49,381 nucleotides of DNA. Origin: CAZBUK01 sp964495085. GTDB lineage: Bacteria; Bacteroidota; Ignavibacteria; T3Sed10-11. This document shows positions 27,565-35,892 of the stretch, in pieces. The translations under genes were made by a program, and so were the position numbers. The DNA lies in NCBI GenBank assembly GCA_964495085.1, contig CAZBUK010000022.1, forward strand, positions 1 to 49,381, written 5' to 3'. The notes under the pieces are model-generated. The model did not search any database. It was not told where the DNA came from and was given only the letters and a program-made list of their open reading frames with translations. How positions within the stretch are numbered: the first letter of the stretch is position 1; each line of letters begins with the position of its first letter.

Positions 27565-28059
27565 TCAGGCAGTTTTCTTTTTAGCAAGGCTCTCTGTGCG
27601 GATCTTTTCGTGCAATTTCAGAAACCCCTCGAGCAGCGCTTCGGGACGGGGCGGGCACCCCGGTACATAGACATCGACCGGGATGACCCGATCGACGCCT
27701 TTCAGCACATGATATCCATGTTCCCAATAAGGGCCTCCGCAGGTGGCGCATGATCCCATACTGAGTACATACCGCGGTTCGGCCATTTGCTCATACAGTT
27801 TCTTGATCCGGATCCCCATTTTTATCGTCACCGTACCTGCGACGATCATGACGTCGGATTGCCGGGGCGAAGCCCGCGGTATGAGCCCGAAGCGGTCGAA
27901 ATCGTAGTGCGACGCCGCGGCTGCCATCATTTCAATGGCGCAGCAAGCGAGACCGAACTGCATGTACCACATCGACGATAAACGCGCCCAGTTGAAAACC
28001 TTATCAACCGAGGTGATGATTATATTCTCATTCTCAAAACGTTTATCGAGCAAACCCAT
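27565..28059 (-). CDS. nuoB: Complex I 20-kDa-type subunit B
   Basis: This subunit carries cluster N2, the last iron-sulfur centre before quinone. The four ligands are visible: the tandem cysteines of GLACCAIEMM near 39-42, the Cys in GSCATCGGPY near 103-106, and the Cys in VPGCPPRPEALLEG near 135. The 164-residue length is normal, with a short basic C-terminal tail. GGAG precedes the ATG. It follows nuoA by 84 bases, the largest gap in the operon. Confidence 0.97.
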   Translation of the reverse strand: MGLLDKRFENENIIITSVDKVFNWARLSSMWYMQFGLACCAIEMMAAAASHYDFDRFGLIPRASPRQSDVMIVAGTVTIKMGIRIKKLYEQMAEPRYVLSMGSCATCGGPYWEHGYHVLKGVDRVIPVDVYVPGCPPRPEALLEGFLKLHEKIRTESLAKKKTA

Positions 28060-28143
28060 AGAATACTCCGGGAATTACGATTTGGTATTATAAGGAAAGT
28101 TCGCGAGTGCCGCTGCCTGCAGAGGTACGGGAATCCGCACGTT

Positions 28144-28590
28144 CTATACGACCGCCTCTTCCCGTTCTTCTCTCGGTACGGGACTCTCGATGACGCCGAT
28201 CCCCTTTTTGTAATAGGGAAGGACGGGGCGAGGTTTGTCCCACCGCAGATCGCCTTTCCCGAGTTCGTATGCGAAACCGACGAAAATGAGCGTCACAAAC
28301 ACCGCCATCGCACCGAATGCCAGCCATCCGAAATCTTTATATACCAGCGCCCACGGGAAAAGCAGTACTACTTCGACGTCGAAGATGAGAAACATCAATG
28401 CAACCACATAGAAACGGATGTTAAATCGGATCCAGGAATTTCCGACCGGTTCTTCACCGCATTCATATGGACTTAATTTTTCTTTCGAGGGGCGATTCGG
28501 ACTAATGATTCGGGCGGTAAAGATTCCAAGAAAGACGAACACAAAACCGATGAGTACGAAGAGAAAAGCCTTGCCGAATTCAGTGAGCAT
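28144..28590 (-). CDS. nuoA: Complex I subunit A
   Basis: This is a small membrane subunit of three helices at the junction with NuoH and NuoJ, 148 residues. The conserved loop between helices 1 and 2 includes SPYECGEEPVGNSWIRFNIR with its Cys-Gly-Glu, followed by FLIFDVEVVLLFPWAL, the family hallmark. The C-terminal 35 residues are a hydrophilic tail that is longer than usual. It is the first gene of the nuo operon; AAGGATG lies nine bases before the ATG, and a promoter candidate stands about 60 bases upstream. Confidence 0.97.
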   Translation of the reverse strand: MLTEFGKAFLFVLIGFVFVFLGIFTARIISPNRPSKEKLSPYECGEEPVGNSWIRFNIRFYVVALMFLIFDVEVVLLFPWALVYKDFGWLAFGAMAVFVTLIFVGFAYELGKGDLRWDKPRPVLPYYKKGIGVIESPVPREEREEAVV

Positions 28591-28645
28591 TGGATCACAT
28601 CCTTATTTCGTCGCGTCCGGGATACACGAACAAAACTATTTGTGA

Positions 28646-28674
28646 AAGATACGAAGTGCCATCAAAAAAAGCAA
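28646..28674 (-). promoter_or_regulatory. Candidate promoter of the nuo operon
   Basis: On the minus strand there is a -35 TTGCTT (28674-28669), a 17-base spacer and a -10 TATCTT (28651-28646), extending to TATCTTTC, which is one base from the Bacteroidota-type TAnnTTTG box. Transcription would begin near 28639, about 50 bases before the nuoA ATG. Confidence 0.45.
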
Positions 28675-28703
28675 AAAAATTCCGCAATTAACACCGACGC
28701 GGA
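28673..28703 (-). terminator. Intrinsic terminator of the dipeptidase-adenosyltransferase unit
   Basis: On the minus strand TCCGC (28703-28699), a 13-base loop and GCGGA (28685-28681) are followed by AT7. It lies about 36 bases after the adenosyltransferase stop, and its T run touches the -35 of the nuo promoter candidate. It insulates nuo from upstream transcription. Confidence 0.7.
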
Positions 28704-28738
28704 TCGACGAATCATGTATTCCATATCAGGATTTAACA

Positions 28739-29293
28739 TTATGCATCTTTATGCGGGATCCATAGAATATCCGGAACACCTGCCCGCTTGTTGGCCAATC
28801 TCGCAAGTACGAATAAAAAATCAGATATCCGGTTGAGATGCACGATCGCCAGTGAATTGATTTCCTCACTTTGCGCGAGAGCTACGACCTCGCGTTCCGC
28901 ACGCCGGCAAACGGTTCGCGCAATGTGCAGAGCCGATGCGGCGGGCGATCCGCCGGGCAGGATAAAAGCTCTCAACGGCTCGAGCTCGGTTTCGACGGCG
29001 TCGATACTGCGTTCGAGGCGATCGATCTGTGTCCGGTCTATTCTGACCACCGAACTGCTCTTCACCTGCAGGGGCGTCGCCAGATCTGCTCCAAGGATAA
29101 ACAGATCCCTCTGAATGCCCTTCAGCGTTTCCGTCAGCGTACCATCCGTCTGAAGCGAGGCGGCGTAACCGACCGCCGCATTCAGCTCATCGACGCTGCC
29201 GTATGCGGCGATGCGGGCGGCATCCTTGCGAACGCGTCCGCCGCCGAAGAGCGAGGTTTCGCCCCGATCGCCGGTCTTTGTATAGATCTTCAT
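28739..29293 (-). CDS. PduO-type cob(I)alamin adenosyltransferase
   Basis: The enzyme transfers the adenosyl group of ATP to cob(I)alamin to make coenzyme B12. The 184-residue protein is a typical trimeric PduO-type four-helix bundle: the ATP motif TKTGDRGETSLFGGGRVRKD covers residues 5-24, with AYGSVDELNAAVG close behind. ARTVCRRAEREVVAL near 130 holds the conserved Arg residues, and ISDFLFVLAR near 160 supplies the cobalamin-side aromatic residues. It overlaps the dipeptidase stop by ATGA. No B12-dependent enzyme is in the window, so the user (mutase, reductase or other) must be elsewhere. Confidence 0.94.
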   Translation of the reverse strand: MKIYTKTGDRGETSLFGGGRVRKDAARIAAYGSVDELNAAVGYAASLQTDGTLTETLKGIQRDLFILGADLATPLQVKSSSVVRIDRTQIDRLERSIDAVETELEPLRAFILPGGSPAASALHIARTVCRRAEREVVALAQSEEINSLAIVHLNRISDFLFVLARLANKRAGVPDILWIPHKDA

Positions 29294-30669
29294 CTGCCGT
29301 TCTGCATCGAGGCGTACGTATCGAAGAAATGCGCCGAGGTCTTGATGCCGTTAAAAAAGTTTTCCAGATTGAGATGCTCGTCCGGAGAATGCGCATTCTC
29401 GTCCGGCAACCCGAATCCGAGCAGGACCGAGGATACTCCCAGCAGTTGTTCGAATTGGACGACGATGGGGATGGAGCCCCCCTCGCGTTGATACAGGGGC
29501 TTCTTACCGAATCCTTTATGCAGCGCTTCCGCCGCCGCCCTCACTCCGACGCTGTCGATGGGCGTAACCGCCGGCAGGGCGCCGTGCATTTCGGTGAGCT
29601 CGACAACGACCGTCTTCGGAGCCAGTTTCTTTATATACTTCCTGAAGAGCACGGCGATCTTCTTCGGATCCTGATCAGGGACAAGACGCATGCTGATCTT
29701 CGCGGCTGCTTTGGCCGGTAGCACCGTCTTCGCCCCCTCGCCGATGAAGCCGCCCCACATACCGTTGACCTCGAATGTCGGCCGTGCCCAGACCCGTTCA
29801 AGCGTGGTGAATCCTTTTTCGCCGTGCAATTGTTTGACCCCGATCGATTTTGCATATTTCTTTTCGCTGAACGGGAGCTTCGCAAACGCATCCCGCTCTC
29901 TTTTCGTCAATCTGCGGACATCGTTATAGAAACCCGGAATAGCAACCTTTCCATTTTTATCGTGCATTTTCGAGAGCAATTCGGCGAGCGCCTGGAGAGG
30001 ATTGTGAAGCACACCGCCAAATGACCCCGAATGGAGATCGCGATTCGGGCCGGTTACCTCTATCTGAAAATACGATAACCCCCGTAGACCATAGCAAATC
30101 GTAGGGACGCCTTTTGCATACATCGAGGTATCGGAGATAAGGACCAGGTCGGCTCGAAGCAGGTCTTTTTGCTCCCTTACAAATTTGCCCAGATTTGCGC
30201 TTCCGATTTCCTCCTCACCCTCGAGTATCATTTTCAGATTCACCGGCAGAGAGCCGGTCGTCTTCAGATAAGCTTCAACCGATTTAAAGTGTACAAAAAG
30301 CTGTCCTTTATCGTCCGTCGCCCCCCGTGCATAGATATCTCCCCCTCTAATATCGGGTTCGAAGGGTCCGGTTGTCCATAGGTCGAGCGGGTCGACCGGC
30401 TGAACATCGTAATGTCCATACAGTAGAATGGTCGGTTTTCCGGGGGCACCCATCCATTCTGCGTAGACTATCGGATGTCCGGGGGTATCGAATAATTCCA
30501 CCCGTTGCATACCGATATGGCGAAGATGATTCTCGATCCATTGGGCACATCTGCGCGTTGCCTCTTTGTTGGCTGCAAGGGCGCTGATACTCTCAATACG
30601 CAAGACTTCCTTTAATTCATCCAAGTATCTGTCATGATTAGATTCTATATATGATATGATTTTCTCCAT
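29290..30669 (-). CDS. M20-family metallodipeptidase
   Basis: This is a cytosolic zinc dipeptidase of the M20 family, 459 residues from ATG 30669, which follows GGAG; the frame is open a further 17 codons upstream, but that part overlaps the predicted promoter. Metal and catalytic residues are His86 (YGHYDVQP), Asp119 (GATDDKGQ) and Glu153/Glu154 (EGEEEIGS). A dimerisation lid domain fills the middle, with DLHSGSFGG near 205. The end contains AHSPDEHLNLENF with the last zinc His. It probably cleaves Xaa-Xaa dipeptides imported or made by protein turnover. It is the first gene of a two-gene unit with the cobalamin adenosyltransferase. Confidence 0.92.
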   Translation of the reverse strand: MEKIISYIESNHDRYLDELKEVLRIESISALAANKEATRRCAQWIENHLRHIGMQRVELFDTPGHPIVYAEWMGAPGKPTILLYGHYDVQPVDPLDLWTTGPFEPDIRGGDIYARGATDDKGQLFVHFKSVEAYLKTTGSLPVNLKMILEGEEEIGSANLGKFVREQKDLLRADLVLISDTSMYAKGVPTICYGLRGLSYFQIEVTGPNRDLHSGSFGGVLHNPLQALAELLSKMHDKNGKVAIPGFYNDVRRLTKRERDAFAKLPFSEKKYAKSIGVKQLHGEKGFTTLERVWARPTFEVNGMWGGFIGEGAKTVLPAKAAAKISMRLVPDQDPKKIAVLFRKYIKKLAPKTVVVELTEMHGALPAVTPIDSVGVRAAAEALHKGFGKKPLYQREGGSIPIVVQFEQLLGVSSVLLGFGLPDENAHSPDEHLNLENFFNGIKTSAHFFDTYASMQNGR

Positions 30670-30717
30670 CAAATGCTCCGTGGTGTGATAGATAGCTTCA
30701 GGTCGGCACAGATTTAT

Positions 30718-30748
30718 CAAAGATAAGAACGGAACATCACAAATTCAA
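30718..30748 (-). promoter_or_regulatory. Candidate promoter of the dipeptidase unit
   Basis: On the minus strand there is a -35 TTGAAT (30748-30743), a 17-base spacer and a -10 TATCTT (30725-30720), continuing as TATCTTTG. The last eight bases match the Bacteroidota -7 box TAnnTTTG exactly, and a TTG lies 20 bases before it. Transcription would start near 30713, about 44 bases before the ATG. Confidence 0.55.
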
Positions 30749-30834
30749 AAAATACATCCGGATAAAGTTCTTTTTTCCCTCTTTTATTTAAAAACCGTTC
30801 GAAAATTCAGCCGTTTCGATGTATGTTGCATTTC

Positions 30835-30863
30835 TTGACACTGGCACTATTTTTGATTACTTT
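30835..30863 (+). promoter_or_regulatory. Candidate promoter of the heme operon
   Basis: A perfect TTGACA (30835-30840), a 17-base spacer and TACTTT (30858-30863) would start transcription near 30870, about 40 bases before the hemX GTG. Upstream, two direct copies of CCGTT(T)CGA-like sequence at about 30795 and 30812 might be an operator; this is only an observation. Confidence 0.55.
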
Positions 30864-30909
30864 TTCGATGACCGGTTAATATCAAGAAGCTGAGGAATAG
30901 CCGAAATCT

Positions 30910-31734
30910 GTGAAATTTATAGTCGATTTGCTAAATATTCTACTCCCGCTCTTCTACGCGGGAGTTCTTTACTATTACGCCGTATCCTTCTTTAAATCGA
31001 TACAATGGGCGGACAGGGGAAAAACCCGGCTGCTTATTTTTACGGTCATTGTCCATATCCTCTATCTGGTTCTCCGGACGATTCTCTTCAGCCATCCGCC
31101 GATCACCACGCCATTCGAGATAATGACTCTGCTTGCCTTCTGCATCGCAGCCTCCTATCTCTATATAGAAACCATATCGAAGGTTCACGGTACCGGACTG
31201 TTCGTGCTTATTCTCGCGTTCTTTTTCCAGATCATATCCTCGCTGCTCATCACCGATCTGACGGAGGTACCGACCATACTCCGCAGTAATCTACTCGGAT
31301 TTCATGTCTCGAGCGTTCTGCTCGGCTATACCGCTATCGCGATCGGGGCAATGTACGGATTTCTCTATCTGATGCTGTATCATGACATTAAATCGAATCA
31401 TTTCAGCCTGATCTATAACCGTCTGCCGAATCTGGAAATTCTTGAATCGATGAGCTTCAAATCGACGCTCTTCGGGTTCATACTTCTGACGCTTGCAATC
31501 GTTATCGGATTGGTATGGTCGAAGATCGCGTTCGGGCAGATATTTTTCACCGATCCGAAGCTGATCGGCTCCGGTTTCATCTGGTTGTTATATGCTGCCG
31601 GCCTGATCTCGAAGAAAACGGCGGGGCTTCACGGCCGCAGGATTATGATACTCTATGTGTCTGGATTCATTTTCGCACTCTTCTCGATCACGATAGTGAA
31701 CATATTTTTCAGCAGTTTCCATCAGTTTCATTGA
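30910..31734 (+). CDS. hemX: HemX/CcsA-type cytochrome c assembly-like membrane protein
   Basis: This is a polytopic membrane protein of the CcsA/CcmC/HemX family (heme-handling assembly proteins), 274 residues with about eight hydrophobic segments. It starts with GTG at 30910. The family His residues appear near HILYLVLRTILFSHPPITTP (48-67) and in the C-terminal third (KKTAGLHGRR). The classical WWD motif of true CcsA/CcmF is reduced to FIWLLYAAGL, so it is closer to HemX. In Bacillus, HemX is encoded beside hemA and lowers the amount of glutamyl-tRNA reductase; here it lies immediately upstream of hemA, suggesting the same role in restraining heme synthesis. A part in cytochrome c maturation is the alternative. 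Confidence 0.75.
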   Translation: MKFIVDLLNILLPLFYAGVLYYYAVSFFKSIQWADRGKTRLLIFTVIVHILYLVLRTILFSHPPITTPFEIMTLLAFCIAASYLYIETISKVHGTGLFVLILAFFFQIISSLLITDLTEVPTILRSNLLGFHVSSVLLGYTAIAIGAMYGFLYLMLYHDIKSNHFSLIYNRLPNLEILESMSFKSTLFGFILLTLAIVIGLVWSKIAFGQIFFTDPKLIGSGFIWLLYAAGLISKKTAGLHGRRIMILYVSGFIFALFSITIVNIFFSSFHQFH

Positions 31735-31785
31735 GCATGGAACGGCGGATGCTGTATATGAGCGATTGCAGGTACTGACGGATTT

Positions 31786-33060
31786 ATGAATCTTCTTGCG
31801 ATAGGGACAAATCACCGCACCGCACCGATCGGAATTCGCGAGCGCCTCTACTTTACCGAGCGGGAGCTATCGGCGGCATACGACGGCTTATTGAATCGGT
31901 GCGGTTTCAAAGAAGCGGTCATTATCTCCACATGCAACCGGACCGAAATTTATACGGTCTCGGATCCTTTCGCGATGAGATACGGCGACCTCCTTGAATT
32001 CATCTTCGATTACAAGGATGCACGTTCTTTCGCAAAACCGGAACACTTCTACCGTTACTTCGCCAGCGGCGCGTCAGACCATCTCTTCCGGGTTGCCGCA
32101 GGGATCGATTCCATGATCATCGGCGACATACAGATTCTGGCGCAAATTAAGGAATCATACTACTACGCCGAACAACGCAAGGCGACCGGCTTTCTCACCA
32201 ATCGCATCTTTCACACCTCCTTCCGGGTCGGCAAGAGAGCCCGGAGCGAAACCGATATCGGAGAAGGAGCCGTCTCGGTCTCTTATGCGGCGGTCGAGCT
32301 GGCTAGCAAGATATTCGCGGATCTCTCGAAGAAGCGGGCCCTGCTCATCGGGGCCGGAGAGACAGGCGAGCTGACCGCGAAGCATCTGAAGAGTAAAGGC
32401 ATCGGCGAACTCGTCATCACGAATCGCACACGGGCGCGGAGCGAAGAACTGGTTGCGAAATTGGGAGGCACCGTAGTCGATTTCGACAAATTCGGCGAAG
32501 AGCTGGTGAAGACCGACATCGTCATCAGTTCCATCGACGCTCCCGAACCGATCATAAAAGCCGAAGCGGTACACGAAGCCCTGAAAAAGCGCGGCAAAGA
32601 ACCGATCTTCATGATCGACATTGGCGTTCCCAGAAATATCGATCCCGCATGCAATAAATTCGATAACGTCTTCCTGCACGACATAGACGCGCTGCATCAC
32701 ATCGTCGATAAGAACCTCGAAAAAAGAACCGGGGAAATTCCGAAGATCGATTCGATCATACGGGATGAACTCTTCGGACTCTTCACCTGGTACAATTCGC
32801 TCAAGCTGAATCCGACCATAAACGATCTCAGGCAGATGTTCGAATTCATCCGACAGGCGGAAGTCGAGAAGCATCAGAATAAATTCAGAGAGGAAGATCG
32901 TGAGCTGCTCGATATCGTTACCAAACGTATCATCAATAAGCTGCTCCATACCCCGATGACCGCTCTCCGCAGCAGCAACGGAGATCCCGAAGAAGACACC
33001 TTGACGCATATCAGCTCGATCAGAAAATTATTCGGACTCGAGAGGACGCCCGGACGATGA
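31786..33060 (+). CDS. hemA: Glutamyl-tRNA reductase
   Basis: HemA reduces glutamyl-tRNA(Glu) with NADPH to glutamate-1-semialdehyde, the committed and usually rate-limiting step of heme synthesis by the C5 route. The 424-residue protein has GTNHRTAP at 7-14, the catalytic Cys50 in ISTCNRTEIY, and SMIIGDIQILAQIKE near 109-123. The NADP-binding ALLIGAGETGELTAKHL lies near 184-200, and a C-terminal dimerisation helix follows. The stop overlaps the hemC start by ATGA. Control is likely by HemX upstream and by protein turnover; heme-induced degradation through the N-terminus is known in other species. Confidence 0.97.
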   Translation: MNLLAIGTNHRTAPIGIRERLYFTERELSAAYDGLLNRCGFKEAVIISTCNRTEIYTVSDPFAMRYGDLLEFIFDYKDARSFAKPEHFYRYFASGASDHLFRVAAGIDSMIIGDIQILAQIKESYYYAEQRKATGFLTNRIFHTSFRVGKRARSETDIGEGAVSVSYAAVELASKIFADLSKKRALLIGAGETGELTAKHLKSKGIGELVITNRTRARSEELVAKLGGTVVDFDKFGEELVKTDIVISSIDAPEPIIKAEAVHEALKKRGKEPIFMIDIGVPRNIDPACNKFDNVFLHDIDALHHIVDKNLEKRTGEIPKIDSIIRDELFGLFTWYNSLKLNPTINDLRQMFEFIRQAEVEKHQNKFREEDRELLDIVTKRIINKLLHTPMTALRSSNGDPEEDTLTHISSIRKLFGLERTPGR

Positions 33061-34007
33061 CTGAAGTGATCCGGATCGGTACGCGAAGCAGCGCCCTCGC
33101 TCTCTGGCAGTCGAACCATGTGGCATCGATGCTAAAGCAGCTCTATCCGGAGCTCATGATCGACTTGATACATATTAAAACGACAGGCGATAAAATTCTC
33201 GACTCCCCCCTTTCGAAGATCGGCGATAAGGGGTTGTTTACCAAAGAACTGGAACATGCGCTCCTCGATGAGCGGATCGATATTGCGGTGCATAGCCTCA
33301 AGGACGTTACCACGACCCTGCCGGAAGGTCTGAGGCTCGGCGCAGTGACCGAGCGGGAGGACATCCGGGATGCATTCATCGCCCATCCGGCACGATCGTA
33401 TAAAAAATTATCTGATGTCAGGCAGGAAGGTACTATCGCAACCGGCAGTCTCCGCCGCCGGTGCCAATTGTCGGCATTCCGAGCCGACCTGCGGATTGAG
33501 GATATCCGCGGCAATATTAATACCAGAATTCAGAAGCTGGATGATTCCGACTGGGACGGCATGCTCCTCGCCGCAGCGGGACTCCGGCGTCTCGGATGGC
33601 AGAATCGTATAACGGAGTTCCTGGAACCTGAGATCATGCTGCCCGCGGTCGGTCAGGGAGCGCTCGCCATCGAAATCCGGGACCGCGACTCCCGGATCTC
33701 CGGCATCGTCGAACGATTGGATCATTCAGATACCCGGTTGAGTACCGCGGCGGAGCGATCGCTGCTTCGCGTTCTTGAAGGCGGCTGCCAGATTCCTGTC
33801 GGGGCTTGGGGCCGGATCGAGAACGGCACACTCCGCCTCGATGCGATGGTCGGGAGCATCGACGGAACCCGTATCGTGCGTGGAACGGTTCACGGGGATC
33901 CGAAGACACCCGAAGAACTCGGCTCTGCACTCGCGACAGATCTTCTCGGAAACGGTGCGGGAGCGATTCTCGAAAGCATCCGAAAGGGATCGGCGCTGAG
34001 AGCTTGA
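33057..34007 (+). CDS. hemC: Hydroxymethylbilane synthase (porphobilinogen deaminase)
   Basis: HemC joins four porphobilinogen units head to tail into hydroxymethylbilane. The 316-residue protein has the expected motifs: IGTRSSALALWQSN at 7-20, VHSLKDVTT near 78-86, SLRRRCQL near 131-138, and Cys244 in LEGGCQIPVG, which carries the dipyrromethane cofactor. Arg and Asp residues of the substrate cleft are kept. It begins inside the hemA stop (ATGA) and its own stop overlaps the TTG of hemD, so the three are translationally coupled. The substrate-making hemB is not in this cluster. Confidence 0.97.
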   Translation: MTEVIRIGTRSSALALWQSNHVASMLKQLYPELMIDLIHIKTTGDKILDSPLSKIGDKGLFTKELEHALLDERIDIAVHSLKDVTTTLPEGLRLGAVTEREDIRDAFIAHPARSYKKLSDVRQEGTIATGSLRRRCQLSAFRADLRIEDIRGNINTRIQKLDDSDWDGMLLAAAGLRRLGWQNRITEFLEPEIMLPAVGQGALAIEIRDRDSRISGIVERLDHSDTRLSTAAERSLLRVLEGGCQIPVGAWGRIENGTLRLDAMVGSIDGTRIVRGTVHGDPKTPEELGSALATDLLGNGAGAILESIRKGSALRA

Positions 34008-34807
34008 ACACGAACAATAACGTACCGCTCGGGGAAACAACGGTTCTCATCACTCGCGCTGAGAACCAATCCGACGAATTCCGCAAGAGGATCGAAGCGT
34101 TGGGCGGAGGCGTTGTCGTCATACCGATGATCCGCATTGCCGATCCGGAATCATGGGAAGCGTGTGATCGGGCGCTCATTCATATAAAAAAGTACGACGG
34201 TATAATCTTTACAAGCTCGAACGGCGTACGCGGTTTTCTGAAACGCCTGAACGAGCGATTTCCCGCGTCGGCAAGTATATTAAATCGCCGCATTGTATAT
34301 GCAGTCGGGGAAAAAACGGCGCAGGAGTTGCGCGTGCACGGTATCGTTCCGCAGACGGCAGCATCATCCAATGCCGATGCGCTTCTTGCATTCATAACGC
34401 GAAAAAATCCGGCGGGAAAACAGTTCTTATTCCCGGGAGGAAACCTGCGGCTCGGTACAATCGAGCGGGGACTCTCGGCAGCCGATGCCGTCGTCGACGC
34501 GGTAGATGTATATCGAACCGAAAAACCGACCGCCGGGGATGCCGACCTGCTTGTCCAGGTCATTAAAAACGGATCGGTGGATATAATTGTTTTTTTCAGT
34601 CCGTCTGCCGTGCATAATTTCTTCGAAATTATCGACCCCATATCAATGCGGGGAAGCGGCATCGCCGTAATCGGGACGACGACGAGCGACGCCATCGGCG
34701 GGTACGGGATCGCTCCGGATATCGTGCCGCCGGCTTCAACCGCGGAAGATTTGACCGAAGCAATCGTTCGATATGTCGTCGAGAAGAAATCCCGTACCGT
34801 AGGCTAA
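34004..34807 (+). CDS. hemD: Uroporphyrinogen-III synthase
   Basis: HemD closes hydroxymethylbilane and inverts ring D to give uroporphyrinogen III. The best start is TTG at 34004, overlapping the hemC stop as TTGA, giving 267 residues; no in-frame ATG stands near. The open frame runs further upstream inside hemC but without support. The two-lobed fold is visible: a first lobe with TVLITRAENQSDEFRKRIEA and YDGIIFTSSNGVRGFLKRL, then the second with DIIVFFSPSAVHNFFEI and IAVIGTTTSDAIGGYGI. Sequence conservation is poor in this family; position between hemC and hemE confirms it. Confidence 0.9.
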   Translation: MNTNNNVPLGETTVLITRAENQSDEFRKRIEALGGGVVVIPMIRIADPESWEACDRALIHIKKYDGIIFTSSNGVRGFLKRLNERFPASASILNRRIVYAVGEKTAQELRVHGIVPQTAASSNADALLAFITRKNPAGKQFLFPGGNLRLGTIERGLSAADAVVDAVDVYRTEKPTAGDADLLVQVIKNGSVDIIVFFSPSAVHNFFEIIDPISMRGSGIAVIGTTTSDAIGGYGIAPDIVPPASTAEDLTEAIVRYVVEKKSRTVG

Positions 34808-34830
34808 ATATTTACGAGCACCGAACTCAG

Positions 34831-35892
34831 ATGAAAATCCAAAATGATCTGATACTACGCGCGGCAAGGCGGCAACCCATCCCCCGTACGCCTGTCTGGT
34901 TCATGCGGCAAGCGGGGAGATATTTGCCGGAGTACCGCGAGGTGCGCAGGAAGGTCGATTTCCTGACCCTGTGTAAAACTCCGGAACTGGCTTCGGCGGT
35001 GACCCTTCAGCCCGTTGATCTCATCGGGGTCGATGCGGCTATCATCTTCTCCGATATCCTCGTCATCCCCGAAGCAATGGGGATGGAACTCGTCATCGAA
35101 GAAAACAAGGGGGGGCCCCGATTCCCACAACCGGTAAGGACGCGCCGCGACATTGAGCAGTTGAAAAACATCGATCCTGCCCGCGAGCTGAGATACGTGC
35201 TGGACGCAGTCGGACTGACCGTACGCGAACTGAACGGAAGAGTCCCGCTTATCGGATTTTCCGGCGCCCCATGGACTCTCCTCACGTATATGGTCGAAGG
35301 CAGCGGCTCTAAGAATTTTCGATATGCAAAAGAAATGATCTACGATCGTCCCCGTGACGCGCATATGCTGCTCGAAAAGCTCGCGTCCACCGTTTCGGAG
35401 TATCTCGGCGCCCAGATAGAAGCAGGCGCTCGAATCGTACAGATCTTCGATACCTGGGGCGGGATACTCACTCCCGATCTCTTCAAGGAGTTCTCGCTAC
35501 AATATATCGAACAGATCGTCTCATCGATAAAGCGAAACGACGAACCAGTTATCGTATTCTGTAAAGGCTGCGCACACTCCCTGCGGGACATCGCCGGGAT
35601 CGGCGCGGAAGTGATCGGCATCGACTGGGCGACGGATATCGGGGAGGTGCGTAATGAAATAGGCGGTATGGCTGCGCTTCAGGGTAACATGGATCCGACC
35701 GTCCTGTACGCCTCGCCTGACCGCGTCCGGGAGGAAGTTCTGACAATTCTTGAAAAGTACGGTCCGTACCCGGGACATATATTCAATCTCGGGCACGGGG
35801 TTCTTCCCGACGTACCTGTCGAGAGCGTCAGAGCGTTCGTCGATGCGGTTAAACAGGAGAGCGGAAAATTTCACACGTATGCACACGTCTGA
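34831..35892 (+). CDS. hemE: Uroporphyrinogen decarboxylase
   Basis: HemE removes four carboxyl groups from the acetate side chains of uroporphyrinogen III, giving coproporphyrinogen III; no cofactor is needed. The 353-residue TIM barrel has the substrate-binding RTPVWFMRQAGRYLPEYRE at 19-37 with its two Arg, the Asp of FSDILVIPEAMG near 73, and GAPWTLLTYMVEGSGSK near 150. The GNMDPTVLY and LGHGVLPDVP motifs lie near the end. It begins 23 bases after hemD. Its last 14 bases overlap the start of hemF. Confidence 0.97.
   Translation: MKIQNDLILRAARRQPIPRTPVWFMRQAGRYLPEYREVRRKVDFLTLCKTPELASAVTLQPVDLIGVDAAIIFSDILVIPEAMGMELVIEENKGGPRFPQPVRTRRDIEQLKNIDPARELRYVLDAVGLTVRELNGRVPLIGFSGAPWTLLTYMVEGSGSKNFRYAKEMIYDRPRDAHMLLEKLASTVSEYLGAQIEAGARIVQIFDTWGGILTPDLFKEFSLQYIEQIVSSIKRNDEPVIVFCKGCAHSLRDIAGIGAEVIGIDWATDIGEVRNEIGGMAALQGNMDPTVLYASPDRVREEVLTILEKYGPYPGHIFNLGHGVLPDVPVESVRAFVDAVKQESGKFHTYAHV

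Noticed and set aside
32155..33009. A 284-codon frame antisense to hemA
   Set aside because: Shadow of hemA; no protein-like motif.
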